NCBI RefSeq assembly: GCF_001661675.2
Contig: NZ_CP019602.1
Location: 2,829,501-2,893,500 of the forward strand
DNA: 64,000 bases
Source: Croceicoccus marinus
Lineage (GTDB): Bacteria > Pseudomonadota > Alphaproteobacteria > Sphingomonadales > Sphingomonadaceae
Reading direction: 5' to 3'
The notes under the pieces are model-generated. The model was not told the DNA's origin. It searched no databases and saw only the letters and a program-made list of their open reading frames with translations. Positions 20,896 to 30,682 of this stretch are shown here, piece by piece. The translations under genes and the position numbers were made by a program. The stretch's first letter is position 1. Each line of letters begins with the position of its first letter.

Positions 20896-21572
20896 CGACG
20901 CACCCCGCCTTTGCTTCGTGATCCAGCCTGTCCAAGCCGACCGACGATGATCCCCGATTCGTCGTCCGTAACAGAGGGTTCCACGTGGAACATCGATTGC
21001 CAACCCGGCTCTGCCCCTAATTCGTCAGCAGCACTGCGGCCCTTCGGAAGAATCCACAGGGTTGTCCCCGAAGCGAAGCGTTTTGCCAGTTCGACCAGCT
21101 TCAACATGGGAGCAAAAGCGCGGGCAGTGATCACATCGAATATCTGATCGGGTACGGCCGATGCGGGGCCGGTAAAAACCGTGACATTGTCCAGTCCAAG
21201 CTCCGATGCTGCGCGCTGAAGCCAACCCGTTCGCAATGGTCGCCGCTCGACCAGCGTGAAATGGCTCGCCGGGTCGAGGATCGCGTTCACCAGCCCCGGA
21301 AGGCCCGCGCCCGACCCGAGATCGATCCATCGCGAAGATGTTCCACGTGGAACATGAAGGAGGAGCTGCGCACTATCGATGATGTGCCTTGTCCAGATAA
21401 TGGGTTGGGTCGCGCGCGCGATCAGGTTCTGATTTTCAGCCTCTTCCAGCAGCATACCGACAAAGCGATCCAATTGCTGCAGCGTATTCGCGTCGGTACC
21501 AAGATTTTGTTCGAGCCATGCAATGGCCTTGGCGCGATCTTCGGGATCAACGCTGTTCTGGGTGTTGGTCAT
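20892..21572 (-). CDS. rsmG: 16S rRNA (guanine527-N7)-methyltransferase RsmG
   Basis: The 226-aa methyltransferase modifies G527 of 16S rRNA. The SAM-binding motif is [10 protein letters not shown] at about 84-93, with [10 protein letters not shown] upstream and [12 protein letters not shown] downstream as family markers. The ATG at 21572 overlaps the mnmG stop (ATGA); upstream in-frame sequence belongs to mnmG. Two parS sites lie inside the gene: one encodes HVPRGT near residues 73-78, the other encodes FHVEP near the C-terminus, where sequence is poorly conserved in the family. Confidence 0.95.
   Translation of the reverse strand: MTNTQNSVDPEDRAKAIAWLEQNLGTDANTLQQLDRFVGMLLEEAENQNLIARATQPIIWTRHIIDSAQLLLHVPRGTSSRWIDLGSGAGLPGLVNAILDPASHFTLVERRPLRTGWLQRAASELGLDNVTVFTGPASAVPDQIFDVITARAFAPMLKLVELAKRFASGTTLWILPKGRSAADELGAEPGWQSMFHVEPSVTDDESGIIVGRLGQAGSRSKGGVRR
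20977..20992. promoter_or_regulatory. parS-like site A (inside rsmG 3' part)
   Basis: GGTTCCACGTGGAACA differs from a perfect TGTTCCACGTGGAACA palindrome at one outer base. It matches the ParB-binding parS consensus and lies within rsmG, 82 bp upstream of the parA start. Confidence 0.8.
21339..21354. promoter_or_regulatory. parS-like site B (inside rsmG)
   Basis: TGTTCCACGTGGAACA is a perfect 16-bp palindrome matching parS. It is read in rsmG as part of LLHVPRGTS. Confidence 0.88.
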
Positions 21573-23428
21573 GCCGCTCGGCTGTTGGTCTGCTTGCGCA
21601 GGTTCACCACCAGCGTCGCCAGGGCCGAGGGGGTTATCCCCGCTACTCGACCCGCAGCAGCGACCGAACGGGGGCGAGCCCGGCTGAGTCGCTCGACCAT
21701 TTCGTTCGACAATCCGGGCAGAGCGGAATATTCGAACCACGATGGGATCTCGGTGGTTTCGGCGGCCCGCAGATCGCGTAGCTCCGCCTCCTGCCGCTCA
21801 AGGTAGGGTGCATAGAGCAGATCTTCCTCGATCTCGGCCATCAGGTCGCTATCGTGGCAGATATCGTCTTCTGCGGCCCATCTAGTGAACGAAGATCGAA
21901 CTTCCTCGAACCTCGCCCATTGCTTGAGGGGCATAGAACCGAGGTTTGATCGAACCGGTGTTCCACGTGAAACAATTACCGAAGGGTGGAAGTAGCGGTC
22001 GAGCCAGCTTTCGACCGCAGTTCGATCTTCTGTCCGGCGCTCGAACCATTGACGACGCTCCGGTCCGATGCAGCCGATGTGGAGGCCGATCCCGGTAAGC
22101 CGCGTTGTCGCATTATTCGCCCGAAGACGCAGCCGGTATTCCGCGCGAGCGGTCAGCATGCGATAGGGTTCAGTCACACCGTGCGGCGTCAGATCGTCGA
22201 CCATCACCGCCAAATAGCTGTTGGCCCGGTCGAGCGACGGTCCTTCCCGACCAAGGACATTCGCGGCCGCATGTAGACCTGCGAGAAGGCCTTGCGCGGC
22301 GGCTTCCTCATAGCCGGTAGTCCCATTGATCTGGCCGGCACAGAACAGGCCGGGCATCGCCTTCAACTCAAGCTGGCTGGTCAGCGCGCGCGGATCGATG
22401 TGGTCGTATTCGACGGCATAGCCCGGTTCGACGATCCTGACTTGCTCCAAGCCCTCGATCGTGCGCAGCATGCCGTGCTGGATATCCACCGGCAGCGAAG
22501 TGCTGATGCCGTTGGGATAGATCAGCGTACTGTCCAGCCCTTCCGGTTCCAGAAAGATCTGGTGGCCATCGCGGTCGGGGAAGCGATGGATCTTGTCCTC
22601 GATCGACGGACAATATCGCGGTCCGCGCGAATCGATGGCACCCGAAAACAGCGGCGACCGATCGAGTCCGCCCCGGATGATGTCATGTGCCTGCTCGTTC
22701 GTGCGGGTGATCGCGCAGAACAGTTGCGGGTTCGATCGGCCATTTGACAAGGGCGACATCAGCCATTGATCGCTATCCGAAGTCTGGCGTTCCAGGCTCT
22801 GCCAATCCACGCTGCGCCCGTCGAGCCGCGGCGGCGTGCCGGTCTTGAGCCGCGCCATCGGCAGGTCGGCTGCGCGCAATTGCTCGGCCAGTCGCTTGGC
22901 GCCGCTTTCACCGATCCGGCCGCCCTCGAACCGCTCCTCTCCCCGGAACAGCCGTCCGCCGAGAAACGTGCCGGTGCAGAGGATAACAGCCCCCGAAGCA
23001 AGCCGCGTTCCATCGGCGAGGATGACGCCGCCGACACGGTCGCCTTTCAGGATAAGGGCCGCCACCTCGCCCTCGATCTCGGTGCAATTGTCGGTCTTGG
23101 CGATCATCGCCTGGATGGCTTCGCGGAAGAGGCGGCGGTCGGCCTGGACGCGCGGGCCCTGCACCGCGCTACCCTTGGAGCGATTGAGCATGCGATAGTG
23201 GATCGCCGCATGGTCCGCCGCCCGCGCGATCAGCCCGTCGAATGCATCGACTTCGCGGACCAGATGCCCTTTGCCGAGCCCGCCAATCGCTGGATTGCAG
23301 GACATGGCGCCCGTTTTCGCCTTGTCGAAGGTCACCAGCGCGACGGATGCACCCATGCGGGCAGCGGCGGCGGCCGCCTCGCAACCGGCATGACCGGCGC
23401 CCACGACGATGACATCGAATTGAAGCAT
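21569..23428 (-). CDS. mnmG: tRNA uridine-34 carboxymethylaminomethyl-modification enzyme MnmG (GidA)
   Basis: The 619-aa FAD protein works with MnmE to install cmnm5 groups on U34 of certain tRNAs. The FAD-binding start is [21 protein letters not shown]. Family blocks [76 protein letters not shown] and [15 protein letters not shown] are all intact, and length is normal. It is separated from mnmE by 78 bp holding a parS site; its stop overlaps the rsmG ATG. A third intragenic parS (site C) encodes VSRGTPV. Confidence 0.97.
   Translation of the reverse strand: MLQFDVIVVGAGHAGCEAAAAAARMGASVALVTFDKAKTGAMSCNPAIGGLGKGHLVREVDAFDGLIARAADHAAIHYRMLNRSKGSAVQGPRVQADRRLFREAIQAMIAKTDNCTEIEGEVAALILKGDRVGGVILADGTRLASGAVILCTGTFLGGRLFRGEERFEGGRIGESGAKRLAEQLRAADLPMARLKTGTPPRLDGRSVDWQSLERQTSDSDQWLMSPLSNGRSNPQLFCAITRTNEQAHDIIRGGLDRSPLFSGAIDSRGPRYCPSIEDKIHRFPDRDGHQIFLEPEGLDSTLIYPNGISTSLPVDIQHGMLRTIEGLEQVRIVEPGYAVEYDHIDPRALTSQLELKAMPGLFCAGQINGTTGYEEAAAQGLLAGLHAAANVLGREGPSLDRANSYLAVMVDDLTPHGVTEPYRMLTARAEYRLRLRANNATTRLTGIGLHIGCIGPERRQWFERRTEDRTAVESWLDRYFHPSVIVSRGTPVRSNLGSMPLKQWARFEEVRSSFTRWAAEDDICHDSDLMAEIEEDLLYAPYLERQEAELRDLRAAETTEIPSWFEYSALPGLSNEMVERLSRARPRSVAAAGRVAGITPSALATLVVNLRKQTNSRAA
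21959..21974. promoter_or_regulatory. parS-like site C (inside mnmG)
   Basis: TGTTCCACGTGAAACA fits the alphaproteobacterial consensus TGTTNCACGTGAAACA exactly. It lies in mnmG, where the minus strand reads VSRGTP. Confidence 0.88.
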
Positions 23429-23488
23429 GGTCCGCCCATACAGCGCGTCAATCGGACCGTCAAAGCGGAAGCGACAGCCCGCCCCGGA

Positions 23489-23504
23489 TGTTCCACGTGG
23501 AACA
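23489..23504. promoter_or_regulatory. parS-like site D (mnmE-mnmG gap)
   Basis: TGTTCCACGTGGAACA is a perfect palindrome in the 78-bp gap between mnmG and mnmE, two bases from the mnmE stop codon. Confidence 0.88.
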
Positions 23505-23506
23505 TC

Positions 23507-24790
23507 TCATTTGCCGATGCAGAACCGTCCGAACAGGGCGTCGAGCATATCCTCGGTCCCGGTGCGCCCCAATAGCTGGTCGAAAGCGGTGCGTGCGCGC
23601 CGCAAGCCTTCTGCGACGAGAAGGAGATCGTGGTTGCCGCCCGCATCGATCAAGGCCTCGTGCGACCGCGCGATCAATCCCGCCTGGCGATCGTGCAGCG
23701 CGATCTGTCCCGGCTTGGGCATGGCTTCCCGCGCCTGATCGACCAGCGCCGTGCGAAGCGCATCGATGCCCTCGCCCGTCGCCGACGATACGCGGAAGTC
23801 GGCACTTGGGCGCTCGCCCGGCTCAATGTCGATCTTGGTCGCGATCTGCCAACTCTCATCCGGTCCCTGCCCCGGCTCCCCCAGCCAGAGCACCAGATCG
23901 GCACGCGCCAATTCATCCGCAGCACGCTGGATACCGATAGCCTCAATCACATCGCCTGTATCGTCGCGGAGACCAGCCGTATCGACGAACAGGAACGGCA
24001 CCCCGCCAAGTGCGACCGGGCGGTGCAATGCGTCGCGGGTCGTCCCCGCGATGGGAGTTGCGATGGACGCGTCTTCTTCGATCAACGCGTTGAAAAGGCT
24101 GCTTTTCCCGGCGTTCGGCGGACCGCCGATCGCCACGCGATAGCCTTCGCGCAAAATCTCCGCGCGCGGGGCGTCAAGCCATTCGCCAAGTCGCTCTGCC
24201 AGTTGCAGGCAATCACCGGCGAACCCGGCGTCGAGCGATCCGGCATCCTCCTCGTCGGCGAAGTCGATCGCGGTTTCGACCCGTGCCGAAATGCCCAGCA
24301 ATTCCTCGCGCCATGCCTGAACCCTCTGAGACAGGACGCCCTCGCTCAGCGCCTGCGCATTGCGCAATTGCAGTTCGGTCTCGGCGCTGAGCAGATCGGC
24401 CAGGCCCTCGGCCTCGGCCAGGTCGATGCGTCCGTTGCGAAAGGCGCGCAGGGTGAACTCGCCCGGTTCGGCGCGGCGTAATCCGTCGATACGGGACAAC
24501 ACCTGCTGCACCCGCGCGACGAGGGCGCGCCCGCCATGCAGATGGAGTTCGGCGCAATCCTCGCCCGTCGCGCTGGCCGGTCCGGGTAGCGAGAGGACCA
24601 GCGTCTCGTCCAGCAGGCTGCCATCGGCGGGATCGCGCAGCCGCATCACGCTTGCGCGGCGGGGACGCGGTATACGCCCGCCCAGCAGTTCCAGAACATC
24701 GGCGGCGCGGGGCCCGCTGATGCGGATGACCGCTATGCCCGCGGGCGGATTACCGCTCGACAGCGCGAAGATCGTGTCATTGCCAGCCAT
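23507..24790 (-). CDS. mnmE: tRNA modification GTPase MnmE (TrmE)
   Basis: The 427-aa protein has an N-terminal tetrahydrofolate-binding domain (DTIFALSSGNPPAGIAVIRISGP) and a helical domain containing GEFTLRAFRNGRIDLAEAEGLADL. An inserted G domain follows (G1 GGPPNAGKSSL, G2 IAGTTRD, G3 DTAGLRD). The C-terminal FCIGK supplies the catalytic cysteine. It partners MnmG in U34 modification. The ATG at 24790 (MAGNDTIFAL) starts the family sequence; a 32-codon upstream extension would overlap the small gene before it. Confidence 0.96.
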   Translation of the reverse strand: MAGNDTIFALSSGNPPAGIAVIRISGPRAADVLELLGGRIPRPRRASVMRLRDPADGSLLDETLVLSLPGPASATGEDCAELHLHGGRALVARVQQVLSRIDGLRRAEPGEFTLRAFRNGRIDLAEAEGLADLLSAETELQLRNAQALSEGVLSQRVQAWREELLGISARVETAIDFADEEDAGSLDAGFAGDCLQLAERLGEWLDAPRAEILREGYRVAIGGPPNAGKSSLFNALIEEDASIATPIAGTTRDALHRPVALGGVPFLFVDTAGLRDDTGDVIEAIGIQRAADELARADLVLWLGEPGQGPDESWQIATKIDIEPGERPSADFRVSSATGEGIDALRTALVDQAREAMPKPGQIALHDRQAGLIARSHEALIDAGGNHDLLLVAEGLRRARTAFDQLLGRTGTEDMLDALFGRFCIGK

Positions 24791-24848
24791 GACCACGCCC
24801 CTGCCCCCGCGAGGCGCCGCGGTCCAGCCCGAATCGAGCCGCCAGCGG

Positions 24849-25106
24849 TCAGTTGGTCGACTTGTTGCCCTTGCCAAAGGCGGCAAGCGCCCCGGTTTCC
24901 ATCATCTGCTGGAACATCTTCATGCCAAGTTCGCCCATCGGGGTGAACTGCTTGATCATTTCCTGCAGCTGCTCGATGTTGCCGGTGCCCTTCATGGAAT
25001 TGATCACCGTGTCGACATAGAACTCGTTTACGCGGGTCACGTCGGGCAGGCCCAGAAAGCGTCGCGCCTCTTCGGGCGAGCAATCGAATTCGACATTCAC
25101 TTTCAT
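24849..25106 (-). CDS. Small conserved hypothetical protein (DUF6489-like)
   Basis: The 85-aa protein starts MKVNVEFDCSPEEARRFLGLPDVTRVNEFYVD, followed by a helical part with Met-rich segments (MIKQFTPMGELGMKMFQQMMETG) and a Lys/Asn tail. It resembles small sphingomonad proteins annotated as DUF6489, from memory of the N-terminal pattern; function is unknown. A GGGGAAAG stretch upstream supports the ATG at 25106 over the earlier in-frame ATG. It is 58 bp upstream of mnmE on the same strand and may be co-transcribed. Confidence 0.7.
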   Translation of the reverse strand: MKVNVEFDCSPEEARRFLGLPDVTRVNEFYVDTVINSMKGTGNIEQLQEMIKQFTPMGELGMKMFQQMMETGALAAFGKGNKSTN

Positions 25107-25221
25107 CGGCTTTCCCCGTGGAGCAATTTCCGTTCTCATACGCTGTCACAGACAGGTGGCAAAGTCCATCCACGCTTCCTATGCATTAGGAAACCGATCA
25201 CGCCCCGACAGGAGATACGCC

Positions 25222-25920
25222 ATGGAATTCGCAACCTCGATCCCCACGCTGGATAATGACGGCAGTTTCGGAGTCTATGTCGCGCGTCCAGAGGGTGCGC
25301 CCAAGGCGGCGATCGTCGTGATCCAGGAGATTTTCGGCGTGAACGCGGGCATCCGCGACAAGTGCGACCTGCTTGCAAGGGACGGCTATCTGGCCGTGGC
25401 GCCAGATCTGTTCTTTCGCTTCTCTCCCGGGATCGAGCTCGATCCCGATGTCGATGAGGAGATGCAGCAGGCGCTCGACTATTTCGGCAGGTTCGATTTC
25501 GACCAGGCGGTGAAGGATCTTGAATCGACGGTTCGTTGGATCCGCCGCGAACAGGGCGTGCCGAAGGTCGGCTGCGTCGGATACTGCGCGGGCGGGCGGC
25601 TTGCCTATATGATGGCGACCCGCACCGACGTGGATGCCTCTGTCGGCTATTACGGCGTGATGATCGACCAGATGCTGAACGAAAGCCACGCCATCGCCAA
25701 GCCGCTGATGCTGCATGTCCCGACCGCGGACGGCTTCGTCAGCCCCGAAGCACAAAAAGCGATGCATGAGGGGCTGGACGATCATCCTCGCGTTACCCTC
25801 CACGATTATAAGGGGCTCGATCACGGCTTCGCGACACAATTCGGCAACCGCCGGGACGAGGAAGGCGCGCAGCTGGCCGACAAGCGCACCGCGGAATTCT
25901 TCGCCAAACATCTGGCCTGA
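25222..25920 (+). CDS. Dienelactone hydrolase family protein
   Basis: The 232-aa alpha/beta hydrolase has the DLH catalytic triad: C122 in GYCAGGRLAY, D169 in TADGFV and H200 in LDHGFA. IQEIFGVNAGIRDKCD at about 34-49 is also typical. True dienelactone hydrolases open lactones in chloroaromatic degradation; most chromosomal homologues have unknown substrates, and no catabolic genes are nearby. AGGAG lies 6 bases before the ATG at 25222. The next gene (glutamate-synthase-like) begins 8 bp after its stop, so they are probably co-transcribed. Confidence 0.9.
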   Translation: MEFATSIPTLDNDGSFGVYVARPEGAPKAAIVVIQEIFGVNAGIRDKCDLLARDGYLAVAPDLFFRFSPGIELDPDVDEEMQQALDYFGRFDFDQAVKDLESTVRWIRREQGVPKVGCVGYCAGGRLAYMMATRTDVDASVGYYGVMIDQMLNESHAIAKPLMLHVPTADGFVSPEAQKAMHEGLDDHPRVTLHDYKGLDHGFATQFGNRRDEEGAQLADKRTAEFFAKHLA

Positions 25921-25928
25921 GGGCGGCC

Positions 25929-27542
25929 ATGCAGAACAGGGCCAGTTGGCGCAGTTCCGCCGACCTGTATTCGCGCTTCGTCGTCCCTGCCCTGCTGCTG
26001 CTGCTGACGCTGGCGGCGCTGGCATGGCCGCCGATGGGATGGCTGGCGTTCGTCACGCTTCCGCTGCTGGCGGTTGCGCTGTGGGATTTCCTGCAGAAGA
26101 AACATACACTGCGGCGCAATTATCCGCTGATCGCGCGCTTTCGCTGGCTGATGGAGGATTTCCGGCCTTATTTCAGGTCCTATCTGATCGAATCCGATCT
26201 GGAAGGACGCCCGTTCAACCATGACCAGCGCGCGCTGATCTATGCGCGCTCGAAGGACCAGCTCGATTCGCATCCGTTCGGAACCGAACTCGACGTCTAT
26301 TCCGAAGAATATGAATGGCTTGGCCATTCCATCGCGCCCACCGCCGATGCGCCGCATGAATGGCGCTGCCAGGTGGGTTCGGACCAGTGCAGCCGGCCCT
26401 ATTCCGCATCGCTGCTCAATATTTCGGCGATGAGCTTTGGGTCGCTGTCGGCCAATGCGATCATGGCGCTGAACAGGGGCGCGGCCAGCGGCGGGTTCTA
26501 TCACGACACCGGCGAAGGCGGCATCTCGCGCTATCACAAGTCGCATGGCGGCGATCTGGTGTGGGAACTGGGCAGCGGCTATTTCGGCTGCCGCAACAAG
26601 GACGGCACTTTCGACCCCGGCATGTTCGCCGAAAACGCGCAGGGCGAGACGGTCAGGATGATCGAGGTGAAGCTGAGCCAGGGCGCCAAGCCCGGCCATG
26701 GCGGCGTCCTGCCCGGCAGCAAGGTCACCGAGGAAATCGCCGAGGCTCGCGGCGTATCGGTGGGAGAGGACTGCATCTCGCCCCCGGGACATTCGGCCTT
26801 TTCCACGCCTATCGAGATGGTCGAATGGTGCGCGAAATTGCGCGATCTCTCAGGCGGCAAGCCCGTCGGGCTGAAGCTGTGCGTCGGACAGCCGCATGAG
26901 GTGATGGCGATCGCCAAGGCCATGCTGCAGACCGGCATCACGGTCGATTACATCGTCGTCGACGGCGGCGAAGGCGGCACCGGGGCGGCACCCGTGGAAC
27001 TGTCCAACCGGGTCGGCATGCCGATGCGCGAAGGCGTGATCATGATGCGCAACGTGCTGGTGGGAACCGGGCTGAAGCCGCAGATCAGGATCGCGGCGGC
27101 GGGCAAGGTGCATTCGGGCGCCGGCCTTGCGATGAATTTCGGGCTGGGCGCGGATTGGAGCAATGCCGGGCGCGCCTTCATGTTCGCGCTGGGCTGCGTG
27201 CAATCGATGAAATGCCATACCGACGAATGCCCGACAGGGGTCGCCACGCAGGACGCCACGCGCCAGCGCGGGCTGGTCGTGATGGACAAGGGCGAGCGTG
27301 TCGCACGGTTCCAGCGCCATACGCTGCACGGGCTGCGCGAGATCGTGATCGCCATGGGCCTCGACGATCCCTGGCAGATCCAGCCGCATCACATCGGCGA
27401 GCGGTTCAATTCGGTGCGGTCCGATTCGATGGACCAGTTCTATCGCTTCCTGAAGCCGGGCGTGCTGCTGGACGACCCCGACAGCACGCAATACGCCCGC
27501 CACTGGAAAGCGGCGAGCGCAGAGACGTTTCGCATGGTCTGA
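25929..27542 (+). CDS. FMN-binding glutamate-synthase-family protein, membrane anchored
   Basis: The 537-aa protein has two N-terminal membrane segments (about 17-60, rich in Leu/Ala) followed by a GltB central/FMN domain. Blocks visible are ISAMSFGSLSANAIMALNRGA, NTGEGG-like HDTGEGGISRYHK, KPGHGGVLPGSKV, VDGGEGGTGAAP and a cysteine-containing CHTDECPTGVATQD. The glutaminase and GltD parts are missing, so it is not a full glutamate synthase. It belongs to the stand-alone GltS-domain oxidoreductases of unknown substrate. It converges with rho over a 36-bp gap with a strong hairpin. Confidence 0.88.
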   Translation: MQNRASWRSSADLYSRFVVPALLLLLTLAALAWPPMGWLAFVTLPLLAVALWDFLQKKHTLRRNYPLIARFRWLMEDFRPYFRSYLIESDLEGRPFNHDQRALIYARSKDQLDSHPFGTELDVYSEEYEWLGHSIAPTADAPHEWRCQVGSDQCSRPYSASLLNISAMSFGSLSANAIMALNRGAASGGFYHDTGEGGISRYHKSHGGDLVWELGSGYFGCRNKDGTFDPGMFAENAQGETVRMIEVKLSQGAKPGHGGVLPGSKVTEEIAEARGVSVGEDCISPPGHSAFSTPIEMVEWCAKLRDLSGGKPVGLKLCVGQPHEVMAIAKAMLQTGITVDYIVVDGGEGGTGAAPVELSNRVGMPMREGVIMMRNVLVGTGLKPQIRIAAAGKVHSGAGLAMNFGLGADWSNAGRAFMFALGCVQSMKCHTDECPTGVATQDATRQRGLVVMDKGERVARFQRHTLHGLREIVIAMGLDDPWQIQPHHIGERFNSVRSDSMDQFYRFLKPGVLLDDPDSTQYARHWKAASAETFRMV

Positions 27543-27555
27543 AGGGCCGGTCGCA

Positions 27556-27581
27556 TGATCTGCGGCTGGCCCCGCAGATCA
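27556..27581. terminator. Hairpin between converging gltB-like gene and rho
   Basis: A perfect 10-bp stem (27556-27565 with 27572-27581, arm TGATCTGCGG) and 6-base loop fill the convergent gap, and the right arm includes the rho stop codon. There is no T tract on either strand, so it may act as an RNA 3'-end stabiliser or a weak bidirectional terminator. Confidence 0.5.
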
Positions 27582-28832
27582 CTGGTTCATGGTGGCGAAG
27601 AAGTCCTCGTTGGTCTTCGAATCCTTCATCTTGTCGAGAAGGAATTCCATCGAATCGATCGTGCCCATCTGCATCAGGATGCGGCGCAGGACCCACATCT
27701 TGGACAGCTGCTCCTTGTTGACCAGCAGCTCTTCCTTGCGGGTGCCGGACTTGCCGACATCCAGCGCGGGGAAGATGCGCTTGTCCGCGACCTTGCGGTC
27801 GAGCACGATTTCCGAGTTGCCGGTGCCCTTGAACTCTTCGAAGATCACCTCGTCCATGCGGCTGCCGGTGTCGATCAGTGCGGTCGCGATGATGGAGAGC
27901 GAACCGCCCTCCTCGATGTTGCGCGCCGCGCCGAAGAAGCGCTTGGGGCGCTGCAGGGCGTTCGCGTCGACACCGCCGGTCAGCACCTTGCCCGACGAAG
28001 GCACCACGGTGTTGTAGGCACGGCCCAGGCGCGTGATCGAATCGAGCAGGATCACCACGTCCCTCTTGTGCTCGACCAAGCGCTTGGCCTTTTCGATCAC
28101 CATTTCGGCGACCTGCACGTGACGCTGCGCGGGTTCGTCGAAGGTCGAGGAGATGACCTCGCCCTTCACCGAGCGCTGCATGTCGGTCACTTCCTCGGGC
28201 CGTTCGTCGACCAGCAGGACCAGCAGGAACACTTCGGGATGGTTGTCGGTGATCGCCTTGGCGATGTTCTGCAGCAGCACGGTCTTGCCCGTGCGCGGCG
28301 GTGCCACGATCAGCGCGCGCTGGCCCTTGCCCTGCGGCGAGATGATGTCGATCACCCGCGCCGACTTGTCCTTCACGGTCGGGTCCACGGTGTCGAGCAC
28401 CAGCTTCTCGTCCGGATAGAGCGGCGTGAGATTGTCGAAATTGACGCGGTGACGAACCACGTCGGGGTCGTCGAAATTGACCTTGAGCAGCTTCGTCAGC
28501 GCGAAATAGCGTTCGCCGTCGCGGGGGGCGCGAATCTCGCCCTCGACCGTGTCGCCGGTGCGCAGCTGGAACTTGCGGACCTGGTTGGGCGAGACATAGA
28601 TGTCGTCGGGCCCGGCGAGATAGTTCGCCTCGGGGCTGCGCAGGAAGCCGAAACCGTCGGGCAGCACTTCGATCGTGCCGATGCCCAGGATTTCCTCTTC
28701 CTCGGCAACCTCTTTCAGAATGCCGAACATGATGTCCTGCCGCCGCAGGGTCGACGCGCCCTCGACACCCAGTTCCTCGGCCATTTCGACCAGCTCGGCG
28801 GGGGTTTTCTGCTTGAGTTCCTTGAGATGCAT
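27579..28832 (-). CDS. rho: Transcription termination factor Rho
   Basis: The 417-aa hexameric RNA helicase has an N-terminal region starting [22 protein letters not shown] and a cold-shock-like RNA-binding domain ([22 protein letters not shown]). Its RecA-type motor has Walker A APPRTGKT and Walker [18 protein letters not shown]. Length and motifs are normal. It follows hemE and hemJ in the leftward direction away from the putative origin, the alphaproteobacterial order. A promoter with 17-bp spacing lies 148 bp upstream of the start codon; the long leader may allow autoregulation by Rho itself, as known elsewhere. Confidence 0.97.
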   Translation of the reverse strand: MHLKELKQKTPAELVEMAEELGVEGASTLRRQDIMFGILKEVAEEEEILGIGTIEVLPDGFGFLRSPEANYLAGPDDIYVSPNQVRKFQLRTGDTVEGEIRAPRDGERYFALTKLLKVNFDDPDVVRHRVNFDNLTPLYPDEKLVLDTVDPTVKDKSARVIDIISPQGKGQRALIVAPPRTGKTVLLQNIAKAITDNHPEVFLLVLLVDERPEEVTDMQRSVKGEVISSTFDEPAQRHVQVAEMVIEKAKRLVEHKRDVVILLDSITRLGRAYNTVVPSSGKVLTGGVDANALQRPKRFFGAARNIEEGGSLSIIATALIDTGSRMDEVIFEEFKGTGNSEIVLDRKVADKRIFPALDVGKSGTRKEELLVNKEQLSKMWVLRRILMQMGTIDSMEFLLDKMKDSKTNEDFFATMNQ

Positions 28833-28979
28833 ATTCTTTTTTCCGATTAAGGAGATCCGCTTGGCGTCCTTGAACCGGAAATTCGCACGCAGTTCGGCGA
28901 TGGCAGGACGTTATTCGGTTTTTAAAGGCTGGAGCGAGTACCCTGCATGGTCCGCAGGGATCGCTGAAAGACAGGGCCC

Positions 28980-29008
28980 AAGATAAGGTCACCGCGGCGC
29001 AAGGTCAA
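28980..29008 (-). promoter_or_regulatory. Putative sigma-70 type promoter for rho
   Basis: On the minus strand TTGACC and TATCTT are separated by exactly 17 bp. The elements lie in the hemJ-rho gap, leaving a leader of about 140 bases before the rho ATG. Confidence 0.5.
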
Positions 29009-29064
29009 TCGCCCTTCGCCTCTTATGTGTCCACCACTGGTCGCAAACCGGCGATGCGGGCGGC

Positions 29065-29490
29065 CTAGAACGGTTTGACGACCACCAGCACCACGATCAG
29101 CGCCAGCAATATGCCGGGCGCCTCGCCCCACATGCGCAGCTGCCGTTCCGACAGCGGGCGGTCGCCGCGCGCCATCTTCCTCGCCTTGCCGACCATCACG
29201 CCGTGATAGGCGGTCATCAGCACGACCAGCAGCAGCTTGGCATGCAGCCATCCCTGGTCCCACGCCCCCAGCGTGAAGGCGAGCGCGATGCCCAGCACCC
29301 ATACGACGACCAGGCTGGGCGTCAGGATGATCTTGCGCAAAAGGCCGGTCCGCTTGGCCCACAAGGCTTCCTCGTCCGAGCCCGGCGCGGCGGGGTGCAT
29401 GTAGATCATCTGGCGCGGCAGCATCAACAGCCCCGCCAGCCAGAACACCACGAAGATGATATGCCCGGCCTTCAGCCAGAGGTAGATCAT
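29065..29490 (-). CDS. hemJ: Protoporphyrinogen oxidase HemJ
   Basis: The 141-aa inner-membrane protein has four predicted membrane helices and starts MIYLWLKAGHIIFVVFWLAGLLMLPRQM, close to known HemJ N-termini, with the haem-ligand histidine at H10. It oxidises protoporphyrinogen IX to protoporphyrin IX in bacteria lacking HemG/HemY. The ATG at 29490 is chosen over 29508 because GAGG lies 8 bases upstream and family sequence begins there. It is downstream of hemE, giving two late haem steps together. Confidence 0.92.
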   Translation of the reverse strand: MIYLWLKAGHIIFVVFWLAGLLMLPRQMIYMHPAAPGSDEEALWAKRTGLLRKIILTPSLVVVWVLGIALAFTLGAWDQGWLHAKLLLVVLMTAYHGVMVGKARKMARGDRPLSERQLRMWGEAPGILLALIVVLVVVKPF

Positions 29491-29593
29491 GGAAAGCGCC
29501 TCTTGCATGGCCGCCTAGATAGCGGGGCCGCGTGGCCGGTTGAAGGGGGTAGTGAGGGCAACTGGTCAGGTCAGGTTAGATCAGCAGGTCAGC

Positions 29594-30622
29594 TCAGGGC
29601 CGTTGCCAGCCGCGCACGGCCGCCAGCAGCGCCTCGACATGTTCGATCGGGGTGAACTGGCCGATCCCGTGGCCCAGGTTGAACACATGCGGCCGATGCG
29701 CGCAGGCATCCAGGATGAAGCGCACCCGGCTCTCGAGCTCCGGTCCGCCCGCCAGCAGGCGCAGCGGATCGAGATTGCCCTGAAGCGGCATGTTCTCGGG
29801 CAGTTCACGCGCTGCCCACGCGATATCCACCGTCTCGTCCACACCCACCGCGTCGACCAGGGTCTCCTTGGCATAGGACACCAACTTCTCGCCCGCGCCC
29901 TTGGGGAAGCCGATGATCGGAACGCCGGGACAGCGCTGGCGTACGGCACTCACGATGCGCGCGGTCGGCGCGATCACCCAGCGGCCGAACTCGTCGGGCG
30001 CGAGGCTGCCGGCCCAGCTGTCGAAGATCTGCACCGCTTCGGCCCCCGCCTCGATCTGGCCGACCAGATAATCGCTGGTGACGTCGACGATGGCATCGAT
30101 GATCGCCTGAAAACCTTGCGGATCGCCATAGGCCATGGCGCGGGTCTCGTGCTGGTCGCGGCTACCCTCGCCGTTGACCATATAGGTCGCGACCGTCCAC
30201 GGCGCCCCCGCAAAGCCCAGCATGGTCTGCTCAGGGCCAAGCTGGGCCCTTACCCGCTCCACCGTACGATAGATCGGGGAAAGGCGCTGTGGCACGGCTT
30301 CCAGCGCCTTCAGCGCATGATCGGCAAGCTTGGGCGAAAGCCTTGGTCCCTCGCCCGCCAGGAATTCCAGGTGCTGACCCATCGCATGGGGCACGATCAG
30401 GATGTCGGAAAACAGGATGGCCCCGTCGAAACCGAAGCGCCGCAAGGGCTGCATCGTGATTTCGGCCGCGGCCTCGCTGTCATACACCAGCGCAAGGAAT
30501 CCGCCCTTTTCCGCGCGCAATGCGCGATATTCGGGAAGGTAGCGCCCCGCCTGCCGCATCATCCAGATCGGGCGACGGTCGAGATTCATGCCCTTGAGCG
30601 TATCGAGAAGAGGACCTGCCAT
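29594..30622 (-). CDS. hemE: Uroporphyrinogen decarboxylase
   Basis: The 342-aa cytoplasmic enzyme converts uroporphyrinogen III to coproporphyrinogen III. The signature RRPIWMMRQAGRYLPEYRALR is near the N-terminus, with GFAGAPWTVATYMVNG and FDSWAGSL further on and a C-terminal FNLGHGIGQFTPIEHVEAL. Length is normal. It is the first gene leftward of the candidate origin, as hemE is in Caulobacter. Upstream on the minus strand are an AT-rich stretch (TATAAG) and a GGAG ribosome-binding site. Confidence 0.97.
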   Translation of the reverse strand: MAGPLLDTLKGMNLDRRPIWMMRQAGRYLPEYRALRAEKGGFLALVYDSEAAAEITMQPLRRFGFDGAILFSDILIVPHAMGQHLEFLAGEGPRLSPKLADHALKALEAVPQRLSPIYRTVERVRAQLGPEQTMLGFAGAPWTVATYMVNGEGSRDQHETRAMAYGDPQGFQAIIDAIVDVTSDYLVGQIEAGAEAVQIFDSWAGSLAPDEFGRWVIAPTARIVSAVRQRCPGVPIIGFPKGAGEKLVSYAKETLVDAVGVDETVDIAWAARELPENMPLQGNLDPLRLLAGGPELESRVRFILDACAHRPHVFNLGHGIGQFTPIEHVEALLAAVRGWQRP

Positions 30623-30673
30623 GATTCTCCAAAAGAAAGATTCTTATAATTGGTTGAAGGACTCTGTTGGTCC

Positions 30674-30682
30674 TGTGGATAT
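30674..30682 (-). promoter_or_regulatory. DnaA-box-like site
   Basis: TGTGGATAT is the reverse complement of ATATCCACA, one base from the consensus TTATCCACA. It lies next to the AT-rich edge of the hemE-ppsR gap. Confidence 0.5.
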
